Shown: in pieces, positions 28,440 to 38,207 of the stretch
How positions within the stretch are numbered: position 1 is the stretch's first letter
Layout: every line of letters begins with the position of its first letter
Assembly (NCBI RefSeq): GCF_018598585.1
Contig: NZ_JAHESD010000026.1
Location: 1 to 64,000 of the forward strand
Origin: Chryseosolibacter indicum
GTDB taxonomy: Bacteria; Bacteroidota; Bacteroidia; Cytophagales; Cyclobacteriaceae
Direction: 5' to 3'
Length of the DNA stretch: 64,000 bases
Notes under the pieces: generated by a model
Told to the model about the DNA's origin: nothing
The model's database searches: none
The model's input: only the letters and a program-made list of their open reading frames with translations
Made by a program: the position numbers and the translations under genes

Positions 28440-29909
28440 TTAATTATTGTCACTAAATAGTTTTATCATTCTTGCAACCACTTCTCTATCATCAAAAGGA
28501 TGCTTTATCCCCTTAATTTCCTGGTAAGTTTCATGTCCCTTGCCAGCTATTAGTATAATATCTTTTTCTTTGGCCATCATGCAAGCTGTTTTGATAGCTT
28601 CTTCCCTGTCAGGAATGATAATAGTTTTCCTTGCTTCAGTTGGCAATATGCCCGCTTGCATGTCTTTAATAATTGCCATCGGCTCCTCATCTCTTGGATT
28701 ATCCGAGGTAAGAACAACTTTATCACTTAGCTTACAGGCAATCGAAGCCATTAAAGGTCGTTTTGTTGTATCCCGATTGCCACCGCATCCTATTACAGTA
28801 ATCACCTGTTCATTACCTGTACGGAATTGAGCAATAGTTTCAAGAACATTTTTCACCGCGTCGGGGGTATGAGCGTAATCTACTATTGCAGTTACTTTAG
28901 AGCCTGGTAGCACTAATTCAAAACGCCCTGGCGCACCCTTTAATGATGAGAGTTGTGTTAACACTTCATCTGAATCTTCCCCTAATAAAATTGCTGCACC
29001 GTATATTCCGAGAATATTATAAGCATTAAAGTCACCAATCATTTGAAACCAAACATTCTTTCCTGCGATTTCCAGCTCCAAGCCCTCAATAGAATTGGTC
29101 ACGATTTTGCCTTTGAAATCCACCATCTTCTTCAAACCAAAAGTATACTTGGTTGCCTTGGTGTTCTGCAGCATTACCATACCACGTTTGTCATCAGCAT
29201 TAACCAAAGCAAATGCATCACTACTTAATTCATCGAAATATTTCTTCTTTGCTTTAATGTAGTTCTCAAAAGTTTTGTGATAATCCAGGTGGTCGTGTGT
29301 AATATTAGTAAAGATCGCTCCTGCAAATTTTACTCCCGCAATGCGCTCCTGATCTACTGCATGCGAGCTGACTTCCATAAAAGCATGAGAACATCCGGAA
29401 TCCACCATTTTCTTGAGGAGTTCATTAAGTTGTATTGGATCGGGAGTAGTATGAGTTGATGGAATCACGTCATCTATTATGCGATTCTCCACCGTAGAAA
29501 TCATCCCTACGTTATAACCTAAACCGCTGAACAACTTATAGAGTAAGGTTACTGTTGTTGTTTTTCCGTTCGTGCCCGTTACACCTGTTAACTTCAACTT
29601 CTCCGAAGGATTGCCAAAATAGTTGGAACTTATAATACCAAGAGCTAGAGCACTGTCCTTCACTGTTACATAAGTAACATTCTCATTGATTGTGGAAGGG
29701 ATTTTCTCGCACACCACAACAGATGCTCCAAGACTTATTGCCTTATCTACATAGTCGTGTCCATCAGTAACGGTTCCCTTTACAGCAATGAATACAAAAC
29801 CCGGTTTTACTTTGCGTGAATCAAAGCAAATGCCTTTGACTTCTGAATTCATATTACCATATGAAGAAGTCAGGGGAACCTTATATAATATGTCTTTTAA
29901 TTCTCGCAC
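28440..29909 (-). CDS. murE: UDP-MurNAc-tripeptide synthetase, meso-diaminopimelate type
   Basis: Adds the third residue to the peptidoglycan stem. The 489 residues contain the uridine-binding DSRKVKPGFVFIAVKG near 30-45, P-loop [13 protein letters not shown] near 109-121, and the C-terminal specificity motif SDNPRDEEP near 400. DNPR is the form found in meso-diaminopimelate-adding enzymes, so the wall is predicted to be the A1-gamma type. It starts 5 bases after ftsI and is followed 6 bases later by mraY. Confidence 0.96.
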   Translation of the reverse strand: MRELKDILYKVPLTSSYGNMNSEVKGICFDSRKVKPGFVFIAVKGTVTDGHDYVDKAISLGASVVVCEKIPSTINENVTYVTVKDSALALGIISSNYFGNPSEKLKLTGVTGTNGKTTTVTLLYKLFSGLGYNVGMISTVENRIIDDVIPSTHTTPDPIQLNELLKKMVDSGCSHAFMEVSSHAVDQERIAGVKFAGAIFTNITHDHLDYHKTFENYIKAKKKYFDELSSDAFALVNADDKRGMVMLQNTKATKYTFGLKKMVDFKGKIVTNSIEGLELEIAGKNVWFQMIGDFNAYNILGIYGAAILLGEDSDEVLTQLSSLKGAPGRFELVLPGSKVTAIVDYAHTPDAVKNVLETIAQFRTGNEQVITVIGCGGNRDTTKRPLMASIACKLSDKVVLTSDNPRDEEPMAIIKDMQAGILPTEARKTIIIPDREEAIKTACMMAKEKDIILIAGKGHETYQEIKGIKHPFDDREVVARMIKLFSDNN

Positions 29910-29914
29910 CGTAT

Positions 29915-32005
29915 TTATCCAAGTCTTATAAAAATTCGACCTCCCTTTGAAACACGTCCTCCCGGGTTTAAAGATTGATTTACAACTCTTCCCTTACCTT
30001 CGTAAAAAACCTTTAATCCATTTTGCTCTAATAAAAAAATGGCATCTCTGAAAGACATACCCATAACATCAGGTACGATTTCCTTTCCACTGACACTTTT
30101 TTTCCAGTTGACACTGCTTCCTGTCCTTGAAGCACGAACCCAATCCTCTTCTGTTTCAGTATGGTTTGATATACCTAGCTCATTGCAGATTAAAGCAAGC
30201 TCTTGCTGCTGGCCGGCCCTGATTACAGGAAGAACATCGTCCTTCATGAATTTCCTTTTATCCATCGGATCATGAAGAGCGATATCTCTCGCATATATAT
30301 TGTCTGCTATTTCCTTAAATACAGGTGCAGCTACACTACTTCCATATTGAAACCAACCCCTAGGATTTTTAATAAGTACGATAGCACTATATTTAGGCTG
30401 GTGAGCAGGAAAATATCCAACAAAAGAAGTTAGGTATTTTCTGGTATATCTACCATTCTCAAGTATTTGAGCAGTACCTGTCTTTCCGGCAATTCTATAA
30501 TGAGTTCCTCTTATGTTTTTTGCAGTACCCTTTTCTACAACACCTTCCAACAAAAGCTTTAGCTTGTCTAACGTCTTTTGTGAACAAATTTTATTATTCA
30601 ATACTTCCGTTTCAAAATCTTCTTCATCTTCGTCGGCACGCTTCACAGATTTTACAAAGACAGGTTTTATCATAACACCATTATTAGCTACGGCATTATA
30701 AAGTGCCAGTGTATGTAGTGGTGTAATTTCGAACCCATAACCGTATGCCATCCATGGTAAGCTAATACCACTCCAACCGCGCTCTCCGGGTCTCTTTATT
30801 TTGGGAGCCGGCTCTCCTATAAGCTGTATTCCAAGTGGCTTTGACAAATTAAGACGATCAATGTGTTCCAGAAACTTTTCAGGCTTCAATCCAAAGTGTT
30901 TGTCTACCAGCTTCGCCATGGCAACATTGGAAGAATGTTCGAAAGCTGTTTGAATTGTAACCTTTCCTAATCCCCCATCCTCATGATCACGAACCTTTCT
31001 GTTATAGAACATGTACTCGCCATTCCCCGTATCAATGCTATCCTTTAATTCAACGTTTGTATCTTCAAGCAATGCAATCATGGTAACGAGCTTAAAAGTA
31101 GATCCAGGTTCGAATGTAGTACCTGCTGCGAAGTTGTACTTCTCAAAGAAGTTTCCTTTTCCATCTGTGCTTAAATTCGTGATCGCCTTAATCTCTCCCG
31201 TGGCAACTTCCATTACAACTACTAAACCATCGTCGGCATCATGCTGCAACATAGCTTTATGTAATGCTGTTTCGGATACATCTTGCAGATTTATGTCTAT
31301 GGTAGTTTGAAGATCAAGCCCATTTACCGCCTTTACGTTATTAGCATCGTAAATTGGTTTCCATACGCCGCCGGCAATCTTCTGGTAGTAAGCATATCCG
31401 TCCTGGCCCCCGAGCTGCTCGTTAAAACTATATTCTAAACCTACGCCCTTATCATTCTCGTTGACGTATCCAATTGTACGTCTGCTTAAATTTGAAAACG
31501 GCCTGTAGCGAACATCAACCTTTTCAAATATAGCTCCACCCCGAATTCTACCTTCTCTGAAGATCGGCCAGTTCATCATTACTTTTTTATCCTGATAATC
31601 GATCTGCTTTCGATTAAGAACTATGTACTGTTTCCCTGTTTCGCGAGCGTCAATAAGCATTCGTCTGTAATCTTTGGCACTTTTATCCCTAAAAAATTTT
31701 GCCAAATGCCATGCTAACGAATCTACTCCCTTTTTAAACACCTCTTCCTTAGCAAGCGTCGCATCAAAAGCGACTTTGTAGAAAGGCAAAGAGGTAGCTA
31801 AAAGACTACCATTATCAGAATAAATGTTTCCGCGGGTTGCTTTTACTCTCTTGTAATCAAAAGAAATTCGTTCACCCATTGCTGCCCACTTCTCTCCTTC
31901 AGCAAATTGAATGTGACCGATCTTTACTACTATAGCAATAGCAAAGAGCAGCACAAATAAAAATGCTACACGTACTCTTAATAATATCGACTTCTTAATA
32001 TTCAC
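29915..32005 (-). CDS. ftsI: Septal penicillin-binding protein (FtsI/PBP3 type) with one PASTA domain
   Basis: Crosslinks septal peptidoglycan as the transpeptidase partner of FtsW. Of 696 residues there is one N-terminal membrane helix (about 11-28), then a PBP dimerisation domain (RGNIYSDNGSLLA at 58-70). The transpeptidase domain has S302-TFK-305, S358-SN-360 and K508-TGT. A C-terminal PASTA domain (about 640-696, VPDVMGMSFRDAIFLLEQNGL) is present; E. coli FtsI lacks one, but they are regular in this phylum. The start overlaps the end of the FtsL-like gene by 11 bases. Confidence 0.96.
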   Translation of the reverse strand: MNIKKSILLRVRVAFLFVLLFAIAIVVKIGHIQFAEGEKWAAMGERISFDYKRVKATRGNIYSDNGSLLATSLPFYKVAFDATLAKEEVFKKGVDSLAWHLAKFFRDKSAKDYRRMLIDARETGKQYIVLNRKQIDYQDKKVMMNWPIFREGRIRGGAIFEKVDVRYRPFSNLSRRTIGYVNENDKGVGLEYSFNEQLGGQDGYAYYQKIAGGVWKPIYDANNVKAVNGLDLQTTIDINLQDVSETALHKAMLQHDADDGLVVVMEVATGEIKAITNLSTDGKGNFFEKYNFAAGTTFEPGSTFKLVTMIALLEDTNVELKDSIDTGNGEYMFYNRKVRDHEDGGLGKVTIQTAFEHSSNVAMAKLVDKHFGLKPEKFLEHIDRLNLSKPLGIQLIGEPAPKIKRPGERGWSGISLPWMAYGYGFEITPLHTLALYNAVANNGVMIKPVFVKSVKRADEDEEDFETEVLNNKICSQKTLDKLKLLLEGVVEKGTAKNIRGTHYRIAGKTGTAQILENGRYTRKYLTSFVGYFPAHQPKYSAIVLIKNPRGWFQYGSSVAAPVFKEIADNIYARDIALHDPMDKRKFMKDDVLPVIRAGQQQELALICNELGISNHTETEEDWVRASRTGSSVNWKKSVSGKEIVPDVMGMSFRDAIFLLEQNGLKVFYEGKGRVVNQSLNPGGRVSKGGRIFIRLG

Positions 32006-32384
32006 CTTTATCTACTACAATTTTATAAGGAGGTATCAGACTTTCTTTTAAACCGTAAACACTTACTTTTCTTGCAACCTCAGACTGTTTGCTACCAAAC
32101 ATAAGATCAGCTTTAAGCGTTGTATAATCTGCTCTTAAATCCTCTACTTCTGCTTGCATCTCATTTATTTTTCTAACAGTTTTTTCGGCATAGTGAGTGT
32201 TGCCTATATAAATAAGACCGAGAATCATCACAAAGAAAATCTTCGGCAGGTATTGGACCGGAAATCCTTCTTCAAAATAACTTTCAAGTTTAAGATGTTT
32301 CTCAATTCCTGAGAACACACTTACTCCTCTTGAAACTGCTCCGGAATTTTGTTGAACTCCCACCTTAAATTTATTCTCGCTCAT
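31995..32384 (-). CDS. ftsL: FtsL-like divisome protein
   Basis: A 129-residue bitopic protein. A hydrophilic N-terminus (about 46 residues) precedes one membrane helix (IFFVMILGLIYIGN, about 48-61) and a periplasmic coiled coil (KINEMQAEVEDLRADYTTLKADL). The layout and the place between rsmH and ftsI are those of FtsL; sequence similarity to proteobacterial FtsL is not visible, as usual for this fast-changing family. No separate FtsB is seen in the cluster. It lies 37 bases after rsmH and overlaps ftsI by 11. Confidence 0.8.
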   Translation of the reverse strand: MSENKFKVGVQQNSGAVSRGVSVFSGIEKHLKLESYFEEGFPVQYLPKIFFVMILGLIYIGNTHYAEKTVRKINEMQAEVEDLRADYTTLKADLMFGSKQSEVARKVSVYGLKESLIPPYKIVVDKGEY

Positions 32385-32421
32385 AGATGCTTCTTCAATG
32401 TTGATAACTTTGTGGAATTGT

Positions 32422-33336
32422 TTATAACTTTATAGCTACACGCAACTTCGCACTTCTTGCTCTACTGTTTTCATTAATCTCTTCCTCACTCGCCTCTGTC
32501 GGTTTTTTATTTACTGCGCCAAAAGGCTTTATCTCGTTACCGTAAAAGTCCTTTTCAACATCACCAAACACTTTTCCTTTATTCATGTAATTCTTTACCA
32601 TTCTGTCTTCCAGCGAATGATAGGACATTACTACGAGCCTCCCCCCTTTTTCCATTACTTCGCCACATTGGTGCAAAAAAATTTCAAGTGCCTTCATCTC
32701 GTTGTTAACTTCAATGCGCAAAGCTTGAAACACCTGGGCGAAATATTTGTTCTCCTTACCTCTAGGAGCTACAGGCTGTAAAACCTGCTTAAGCTCTTCT
32801 GTTCTGGAGAAAGGACTATTCACTCTGTTTTGCAAAATTACTTTTGCAACTGTCCTGGCATTCTTCAATTCACCATACATTCCGAAGATTTTATGTAATT
32901 GTTCTTCGGTATATTGATTTAAGATTGTCGCAGCCGTTTGAGATATTGTTTTATCCATCCTCATATCGAGCGGACCATCAAAACGTGTTGAAAAGCCTCG
33001 CTCAGGAGAATCAATCTGATGCGATGATATTCCTAAGTCTGCCAGAATACCATTAACCTTACTTACCCCATTTAACTTTAGGTATCTCTTCAGATACATA
33101 AAGTTCGCCTGACAGAATGTAAAAGAACGACTCTTTATTTTTTCCGCTTCTCTTCTAGCATCGTCATCCTGATCGAAAGCAACTAATCGACCTTCTGTAA
33201 GATGCGAGAGAATTTGTATACTATGCCCGCCTCCACCAAATGTGGCATCCACATAAATACCATCAGATTGAATCTGTAATGCATCTATGCACTCTTCTAG
33301 CATTACCGGTTTGTGATAGCTCGATGCCATACACAT
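32422..33336 (-). CDS. rsmH: 16S rRNA (cytosine-1402-N4)-methyltransferase
   Basis: Methylates the ribosomal P-site cytosine 1402. The 304 residues show HKPVMLEECIDAL near 8-20, SAM-binding DATFGGGGHS near 31-40, FDQDDDA near 54, LADLGISSHQID near 97 and the C-terminal SYHSLEDRMVKNYM near 238. The ATG at 33336 overlaps the mraZ stop as TAATG, which supports translational coupling; a second ATG two codons later is possible. rsmH after mraZ is the standard head of dcw clusters. Confidence 0.96.
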   Translation of the reverse strand: MCMASSYHKPVMLEECIDALQIQSDGIYVDATFGGGGHSIQILSHLTEGRLVAFDQDDDARREAEKIKSRSFTFCQANFMYLKRYLKLNGVSKVNGILADLGISSHQIDSPERGFSTRFDGPLDMRMDKTISQTAATILNQYTEEQLHKIFGMYGELKNARTVAKVILQNRVNSPFSRTEELKQVLQPVAPRGKENKYFAQVFQALRIEVNNEMKALEIFLHQCGEVMEKGGRLVVMSYHSLEDRMVKNYMNKGKVFGDVEKDFYGNEIKPFGAVNKKPTEASEEEINENSRARSAKLRVAIKL

Positions 33337-33779
33337 TATTCATTGAGGTATTTTTCTGCTAACTTCGACAACTCACCTGGATCCTGGATTAAATGTTTCT
33401 CATAGATCGATGGATTCCAGATCTCAACTTTATTACCCATGCCTACCAAAATTGAATCTTTATCAATCTGAGCATAAGTCAACATATTCTTCGGTATCAA
33501 AAACCTTCCGCTATTATCTAACTCAACAGTTACAACTCCTGAGAGAAAGTTTCGCTGAAGTTTTCTATACTCTTCATTGAATTCGTTAAGTCCTGAAATT
33601 TTTGAGAACACTTTCTTGAACTCCACCATCGGATAAACTATAAGGCATTGCTCGAATCCCCTGCGTATCACTAGCTCGTTGCCGCTATTTTCAGGCAACT
33701 GTGCTTTGATGCGAGCAGGCAGAACCAATCTCCCTTTGGAGTCTAGCTTGCACTCATATTCGCTGGTGAAGAAAGTCAT
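33336..33779 (-). CDS. mraZ: Transcriptional regulator MraZ
   Basis: DNA-binding AbrB-fold protein that forms rings and controls the dcw operon, repressing its own promoter in E. coli. I start at the ATG giving MTFFTSEYECKLDSKGR (147 residues, the usual length). The longer frame reads through the promoter and operator and is not credible. Both SpoVT/AbrB-like halves are visible, with the DSKGRLVLPARIK motif near 13-25 and DNSGRFLIPKNML near 85-97. The upstream region holds three direct repeats of the MraZ-box type. It overlaps rsmH by one base. Confidence 0.96.
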   Translation of the reverse strand: MTFFTSEYECKLDSKGRLVLPARIKAQLPENSGNELVIRRGFEQCLIVYPMVEFKKVFSKISGLNEFNEEYRKLQRNFLSGVVTVELDNSGRFLIPKNMLTYAQIDKDSILVGMGNKVEIWNPSIYEKHLIQDPGELSKLAEKYLNE

Positions 33780-33809
33780 TAGACGTAGTGGTTGTCTTTT
33801 TCTCCTAAG

Positions 33810-33838
33810 CAAACATAACAATTTTGTACCACTTTCAA
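33810..33838 (-). promoter_or_regulatory. dcw operon promoter (Bacteroidota -33/-7 type)
   Basis: On the minus strand TTG (33838-33836), an 18-base spacer, then TATGTTTG (33817-33810) match TTG-N17-23-TAnnTTTG exactly. Transcription should begin about 25 bases before the mraZ ATG. Confidence 0.7.
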
Positions 33839-33854
33839 CCACTTTGAACCACTT
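33829..33854 (-). promoter_or_regulatory. MraZ operator: three AAGTGG repeats at 10-bp spacing
   Basis: AAGTGG occurs three times on the minus strand (plus-strand CCACTT at 33829, 33839 and 33849), each exactly 10 bp apart and two preceded by a further A. MraZ proteins bind GTGG/TGGG-type direct repeats of this periodicity upstream of mraZ. The repeats cover the -33 element, so autorepression is the likely effect. Confidence 0.75.
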
Positions 33855-33930
33855 TTTTACATAATAACATAAAAAAGCCCCTAAACAGCCTGAAAAGCTG
33901 CCCAAAACAGGCATTGCTCTTTGACGCTGC

Positions 33931-35106
33931 TTATTTTATAATACCAGCATTAACCAGTTTTTCTATCATTTCTGAGGAATATTGGAGACTTTCTCTTAGA
34001 ATTTCTTCAGAATGCTGCCCTAAGTGCGGAGGTGGAGGAAAGTGGGAGTTAAAAGTTTCAAACTTAGCAGCAATAGATCTAAGACCTTTCACATCATTAG
34101 ACTGGAGTAGCAACTCTTTACCTTCAGGCATGTCTAAAGCCTCTTTGATATTTTGGATCAGACCAGCGGGAATCCTGTTCTGATTCAAGTGGGTCATTAA
34201 CCAAGCAGAGTTTAATTCTTTTATTTTGGATGCAAGAAGATTAAATAGTTCGGGCCTGTTTTGTACTCGCAAACTATTGCTGCTAAACTTCTCGTTGTTA
34301 ATGACGCCTGTTAAGCCTAACACATTACACAAGTCACTGAATTGCCGATCACTGCCAACAGCTAGCATTAATTCCTTGTTATCTGCAGTGCGAAACACTT
34401 CTCCATAAGGAGCAATGTTAGGATGAACAGAACCCTGTTTTTGCGGCAACTTTTTTCCAACCAGCCAATTCGTAGCTTGATTAGCAAGAGATGTAAGAGC
34501 GGCTTGTATTAAGGACACTTCGACTACTTTTCCTTTTCCTGTCTTCATTCTTTCGATCATTGCTAATAGTAATCCTTCCTTCAAATGATGACCCGCAAGA
34601 ATATCTATAAGGGCTACCGGCATTTTTAAAGAGGCGCCTCCTGGCTCTCCATTCATAAACATAAATCCCGCCTCGGCTTGAATTATTGCATCATAGCCAA
34701 CACGCGGATTGCTACTTCCGTATCCTGTGATCATTCCATAAATAATTGCAGGATTTATTGAGGACAAAGTCGTGTAATCAACACGTAGTTTTTCAGCATC
34801 GCCTGGCTTATAACTACTAATCACCACATCCGTTTGCTTCGTAATCAAATGAATTATTTCTTGTCCTTCCGGTTTGGATAAATCAACAGCTAAAGAACGT
34901 TTACCCCAATTTACACTACAAAAATAAGCGGAGCGATCATCTGTAGTTTCTCCCAGAAACTTCCAGGTTCGTGTAACATCTCCTCCTCCTTTGATATTCT
35001 CGACTTTAATTACACTAGCTCCTAGTTCTGCAAAAAATTGCCCAACACTAGGACCGGCCAAAACCGATGCTAATTCCAAAACCTTGACACCTTCTAACTG
35101 ACTCAC
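33931..35106 (-). CDS. CaiB/BaiF-family CoA transferase
   Basis: A family III CoA-transferase that moves CoA between carboxylic acids through an aspartyl intermediate. The 391 residues open with LEGVKVLELASVLAGPSVGQ and IKVENIKGGGDVTR, typical of the family. The expected catalytic Asp falls in RVGYDAIIQAEAGFM near 165, and NGEPGG follows near 181. Substrate cannot be read from sequence; relatives act on formyl-, carnitine-, methylacyl- or bile-acid-CoA. It ends 17 bases before the dcw leader region and is probably transcribed separately. Confidence 0.85.
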   Translation of the reverse strand: MSQLEGVKVLELASVLAGPSVGQFFAELGASVIKVENIKGGGDVTRTWKFLGETTDDRSAYFCSVNWGKRSLAVDLSKPEGQEIIHLITKQTDVVISSYKPGDAEKLRVDYTTLSSINPAIIYGMITGYGSSNPRVGYDAIIQAEAGFMFMNGEPGGASLKMPVALIDILAGHHLKEGLLLAMIERMKTGKGKVVEVSLIQAALTSLANQATNWLVGKKLPQKQGSVHPNIAPYGEVFRTADNKELMLAVGSDRQFSDLCNVLGLTGVINNEKFSSNSLRVQNRPELFNLLASKIKELNSAWLMTHLNQNRIPAGLIQNIKEALDMPEGKELLLQSNDVKGLRSIAAKFETFNSHFPPPPHLGQHSEEILRESLQYSSEMIEKLVNAGIIK

Positions 35107-35194
35107 AGGTACTTATTTTGTTAAAATGTGTTAAGCTAACTCAAATTTTAAATGATTTCTCTCATTTTTGTGTTTTAAACCCAAAATCGTTAAA

Positions 35195-36436
35195 ATGAGA
35201 AAACTTGTCTTTTTTACGTTACTTATTATCCTTTCCTGCAATACAGAGAAGAAAGAAGCTTCCAAGTCTTTAAAGACTGGAACATGGAGGGCGACGATAG
35301 AAATACAAGGACAAGATCTTCCTTTTAACCTTGACGTAGTTAATGATAAAGAAGGGGGATATGATATTTATGTTTTAAACGCCGATGAAAGACTACTTCT
35401 CGACGAGGTAACTATAGAAGGTGACTCAATAAAAATAGGTCTACATATCTTTGACGCAGACATCCGTGCCACATTAAAGGGTGATACAATACAGGGAGAG
35501 TTTATCAAAAACTATGAAAAAGATTACAATATTCCTTTTCTCGCAGTTTATGGCCAAACTTATCGTTTTCCAAAAGGACCTGAACAAGCCGTCCTACCGG
35601 ATTTCAGTGGAAAATATGAAGTTGTTTTTGAAAACGAGACCGATACAACAGAAGCAATTGGCATCTTCAAACAACATGGCGACAGCGTAACAGGAACATT
35701 TCTCACCTCAACAGGAGATTACAGATACCTTCAGGGCATTGTTGTTGGAGATCGGATGCAGCTCAGTACTTTTGACGGCAACCATGCGTACATCTTTACA
35801 GCGACCAAGTTAAAGAACGGAGAACTTGCCGGCGAATACTATTCGGGCAAAAACTGGATGCAGTTTTGGCGAGGAGTGAAAAATGAAAACGCAAAATTAC
35901 CAGATGCAGAGTCCTTGACCTACCTAAAAGAAGGTTATGACCGAATTGAATTTACATTCCCTGATGTAGATGGAAAGAAGGTTTCTCTCAATGACGATAA
36001 GTATAAAAACAAAGTGGTGATCCTTCAACTATTTGGTACCTGGTGCCCGAACTGCATGGATGAAACACAATTTCTCAACCCATGGTACAACGAAAACAAA
36101 CACCGTGGGATTGAAATTATCGGACTGGCATACGAGAGAAAAGATGATTTTAACTATGCGAGTAGTCGGGTAAAAAAGATGATAGACAAGTACAATATCA
36201 CATACGATTTTGTAATAGCAGGAACAAACGACAAAAAGAAGGCTGGTGAGACACTCCCTATGTTAAATAGGGTAGCCGCCTTTCCTACTACAATATTCAT
36301 TGGTAAAGATGGAAAAGTAAAAAAAATTCATACTGGTTTTTCAGGGCCAGGTACCGGCTTGTATTACGATCAGTTTATCCAACACTTTAACGAAACTATC
36401 AATGAACTTTTAAGCGAGAATATTGCTTTGAAGTAA
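35195..36436 (+). CDS. TlpA-family thioredoxin-like lipoprotein
   Basis: Predicted envelope thiol-disulfide protein. I use the ATG giving [16 protein letters not shown], because it creates a lipoprotein signal with lipobox cysteine at residue 15; the longer frame starts nine codons earlier at a non-ATG codon. Of 413 residues, about 20-230 form beta-rich repeats ([20 protein letters not shown], then [20 protein letters not shown]), a lipocalin-like N-terminal half seen in related Bacteroidota proteins. The thioredoxin fold follows with active site [10 protein letters not shown] and cis-Pro segment AAFPTTIFI. mnmA starts 22 bases downstream, so the two may share a transcript. Confidence 0.82.
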   Translation: MRKLVFFTLLIILSCNTEKKEASKSLKTGTWRATIEIQGQDLPFNLDVVNDKEGGYDIYVLNADERLLLDEVTIEGDSIKIGLHIFDADIRATLKGDTIQGEFIKNYEKDYNIPFLAVYGQTYRFPKGPEQAVLPDFSGKYEVVFENETDTTEAIGIFKQHGDSVTGTFLTSTGDYRYLQGIVVGDRMQLSTFDGNHAYIFTATKLKNGELAGEYYSGKNWMQFWRGVKNENAKLPDAESLTYLKEGYDRIEFTFPDVDGKKVSLNDDKYKNKVVILQLFGTWCPNCMDETQFLNPWYNENKHRGIEIIGLAYERKDDFNYASSRVKKMIDKYNITYDFVIAGTNDKKKAGETLPMLNRVAAFPTTIFIGKDGKVKKIHTGFSGPGTGLYYDQFIQHFNETINELLSENIALK

Positions 36437-36458
36437 TATAACTAGCTTAAGTAAAAGT

Positions 36459-37631
36459 ATGAAACGCGTAGTTGTCGGTCTTTCTGGTGGCGTCGATTCT
36501 AGTGTAACTGCTTATCTCCTGCAACAACAGGGATACGAAGTTATCGGCATGTTTATGAAGAACTGGCACGATGACTCCGTTACCATCAGCAATGAATGCC
36601 CCTGGCTTGATGATAGTAATGATGCAATGATTGTCGCACAGCATCTTGGTATTCCTTTTCAGGCTATTGACTTAAGTGTCGAGTATAAAGCGCGTATTGT
36701 TGATTACATGTTTAATGAATATCAACAGGGAAGAACTCCCAACCCGGATGTGCTTTGTAACAGAGAGATTAAATTCGATATTTTTTTAAATACAGCATTA
36801 AAGCTTGGGGCTGACTTCGTTGCGACTGGTCATTATGCCAGAAAAACCGAATTTCAAAGGGAAGGGAAAACAATATTCCGTTTATTAAGTGGTAAAGATC
36901 CTAATAAAGATCAAAGCTACTTTCTCTGCCAATTAACACAAGAACAATTATCAAAGTCGTTATTCCCCATTGGAGAACTGTTAAAACCTGAAGTAAGAGA
37001 GATTGCCAAAAAGATAGGATTAGTTACTGCTGATAAAAAAGATTCTCAAGGCCTGTGTTTTGTAGGAAAAGTACATCTACCTGAATTTCTTCAACAACGA
37101 TTACAACCCAAAAAGGGAAAAGTGGTAGAGATACCAGCAAGTGCTCCTGCATTTAAAAATGGGTTTGATGACGAAGACTTTGTAAGTTTAACAACACCAT
37201 ACAAACTAGAAGCTTCTTACGGAAAAGTTGTGGGTGAACATAATGGGGCCCATTACTACACCATCGGGCAAAGAAAAGGGCTTAATCTTAGTGGAAATTC
37301 TGATCGTCTCTTTGTTATAGGAACAGACACCAATGAAAACATCATATACACTGGTTTAGGAGATAACCACCCTGGCTTGTTTAGAAAAGGCTTGTTAATC
37401 AAAACGGAAGATGAGCATTGGATAAGACAGGATTTAAAAATAAATATAGGTGAATCAAAAGGGTACTTGGCAAGAATACGCTATCGCCAAAAACTTGAAC
37501 CATGTACACTTCATAAAAAAGAGGAAGGCCTCTATATTATCTTTGATAATCCTCAAAAAAGCATTACACCCGGACAATTTGCTGCATGGTATGATGACGA
37601 AGAACTTATTGGATCAGGAGTTATTTCTTAA
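36459..37631 (+). CDS. mnmA: tRNA-specific 2-thiouridylase MnmA
   Basis: Thiolates U34 of tRNA-Lys, -Glu and -Gln. The 390 residues contain the PP-loop GLSGGVDSS at 7-15, [12 protein letters not shown] with catalytic Cys100, and GLCFVGK with Cys200, the pair that carries and releases sulfur. TIGQRKGL near 269 is the family's C-terminal signature. The central insertion and length agree with bacterial MnmA. It follows the TlpA-like gene by 22 bases and converges with the DUF502 gene, with one base between stops. Confidence 0.96.
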   Translation: MKRVVVGLSGGVDSSVTAYLLQQQGYEVIGMFMKNWHDDSVTISNECPWLDDSNDAMIVAQHLGIPFQAIDLSVEYKARIVDYMFNEYQQGRTPNPDVLCNREIKFDIFLNTALKLGADFVATGHYARKTEFQREGKTIFRLLSGKDPNKDQSYFLCQLTQEQLSKSLFPIGELLKPEVREIAKKIGLVTADKKDSQGLCFVGKVHLPEFLQQRLQPKKGKVVEIPASAPAFKNGFDDEDFVSLTTPYKLEASYGKVVGEHNGAHYYTIGQRKGLNLSGNSDRLFVIGTDTNENIIYTGLGDNHPGLFRKGLLIKTEDEHWIRQDLKINIGESKGYLARIRYRQKLEPCTLHKKEEGLYIIFDNPQKSITPGQFAAWYDDEELIGSGVIS

Positions 37632-37632
37632 A

Positions 37633-38193
37633 TTATTCCTTAAACCCACTTACTCCACCTGATACAATAAATTTCATTGCTGTTGGCCCTGGTATATCCA
37701 AGGGCCTTATATTTTCTTTAGATACAAAATAGTGATAGCCGGAAAAGGCATAAGAATGCGGAAAATATACTACCACCATATCATTTAATCCGAGCTCTGA
37801 AAGATCTGCCTGAGTAACAAATCCGATCTGAAACAAATTATTGTCTTTATTAATTCTAACGAGAACGGGCTTATTAAACTTCTTCTTATCCCCAACAAAG
37901 GCACTTAACAAATCTCTTACGGTTGAATAAATTAATTTAACTAAGGGAATACGGTTCATTCCTCTGTCAAACCATTGCCCGATGGTTTTGAATACATAGT
38001 TTGTAGATAGATAACCAATAATGGTGATTACCAGAATGATAATAAGGAAACCGAGTCCTGGATAGGGCAAACTGAGGCGATCATCGAGCCATTTAAAAGA
38101 GATATAAATAAAGTAAGCAGTTGCTACCAGAGGTACAATAAATAAAGTACCACTAAAAAAATATCTAAGTACCCGACCAGCGAAACCCTGCAT
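37633..38193 (-). CDS. DUF502-family membrane protein
   Basis: A 186-residue protein with two membrane helices near the N-terminus (about 10-30 and 45-65). The conserved DUF502 pattern is visible: FSGTLFIVPLVATAYFIY at 13-30, IPLVKLIYSTVRDLLSAF near 82-99 and YFPHSYAFSGYHYFV near 140. Function is unknown; a plant member is localised to membranes, and bacterial members have no assigned reaction that I know of. It lies 14 bases after cmk on the same strand and is likely co-transcribed with cmk and the small lipoprotein. Confidence 0.8.
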   Translation of the reverse strand: MQGFAGRVLRYFFSGTLFIVPLVATAYFIYISFKWLDDRLSLPYPGLGFLIIILVITIIGYLSTNYVFKTIGQWFDRGMNRIPLVKLIYSTVRDLLSAFVGDKKKFNKPVLVRINKDNNLFQIGFVTQADLSELGLNDMVVVYFPHSYAFSGYHYFVSKENIRPLDIPGPTAMKFIVSGGVSGFKE

Positions 38194-38207
38194 TTAATTA
38201 AACATTA

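Noticed and set aside
33780-33914. N-terminal extension of MraZ by 45 residues
   Set aside because: It would translate the promoter and operator, and the family starts at MTFF.
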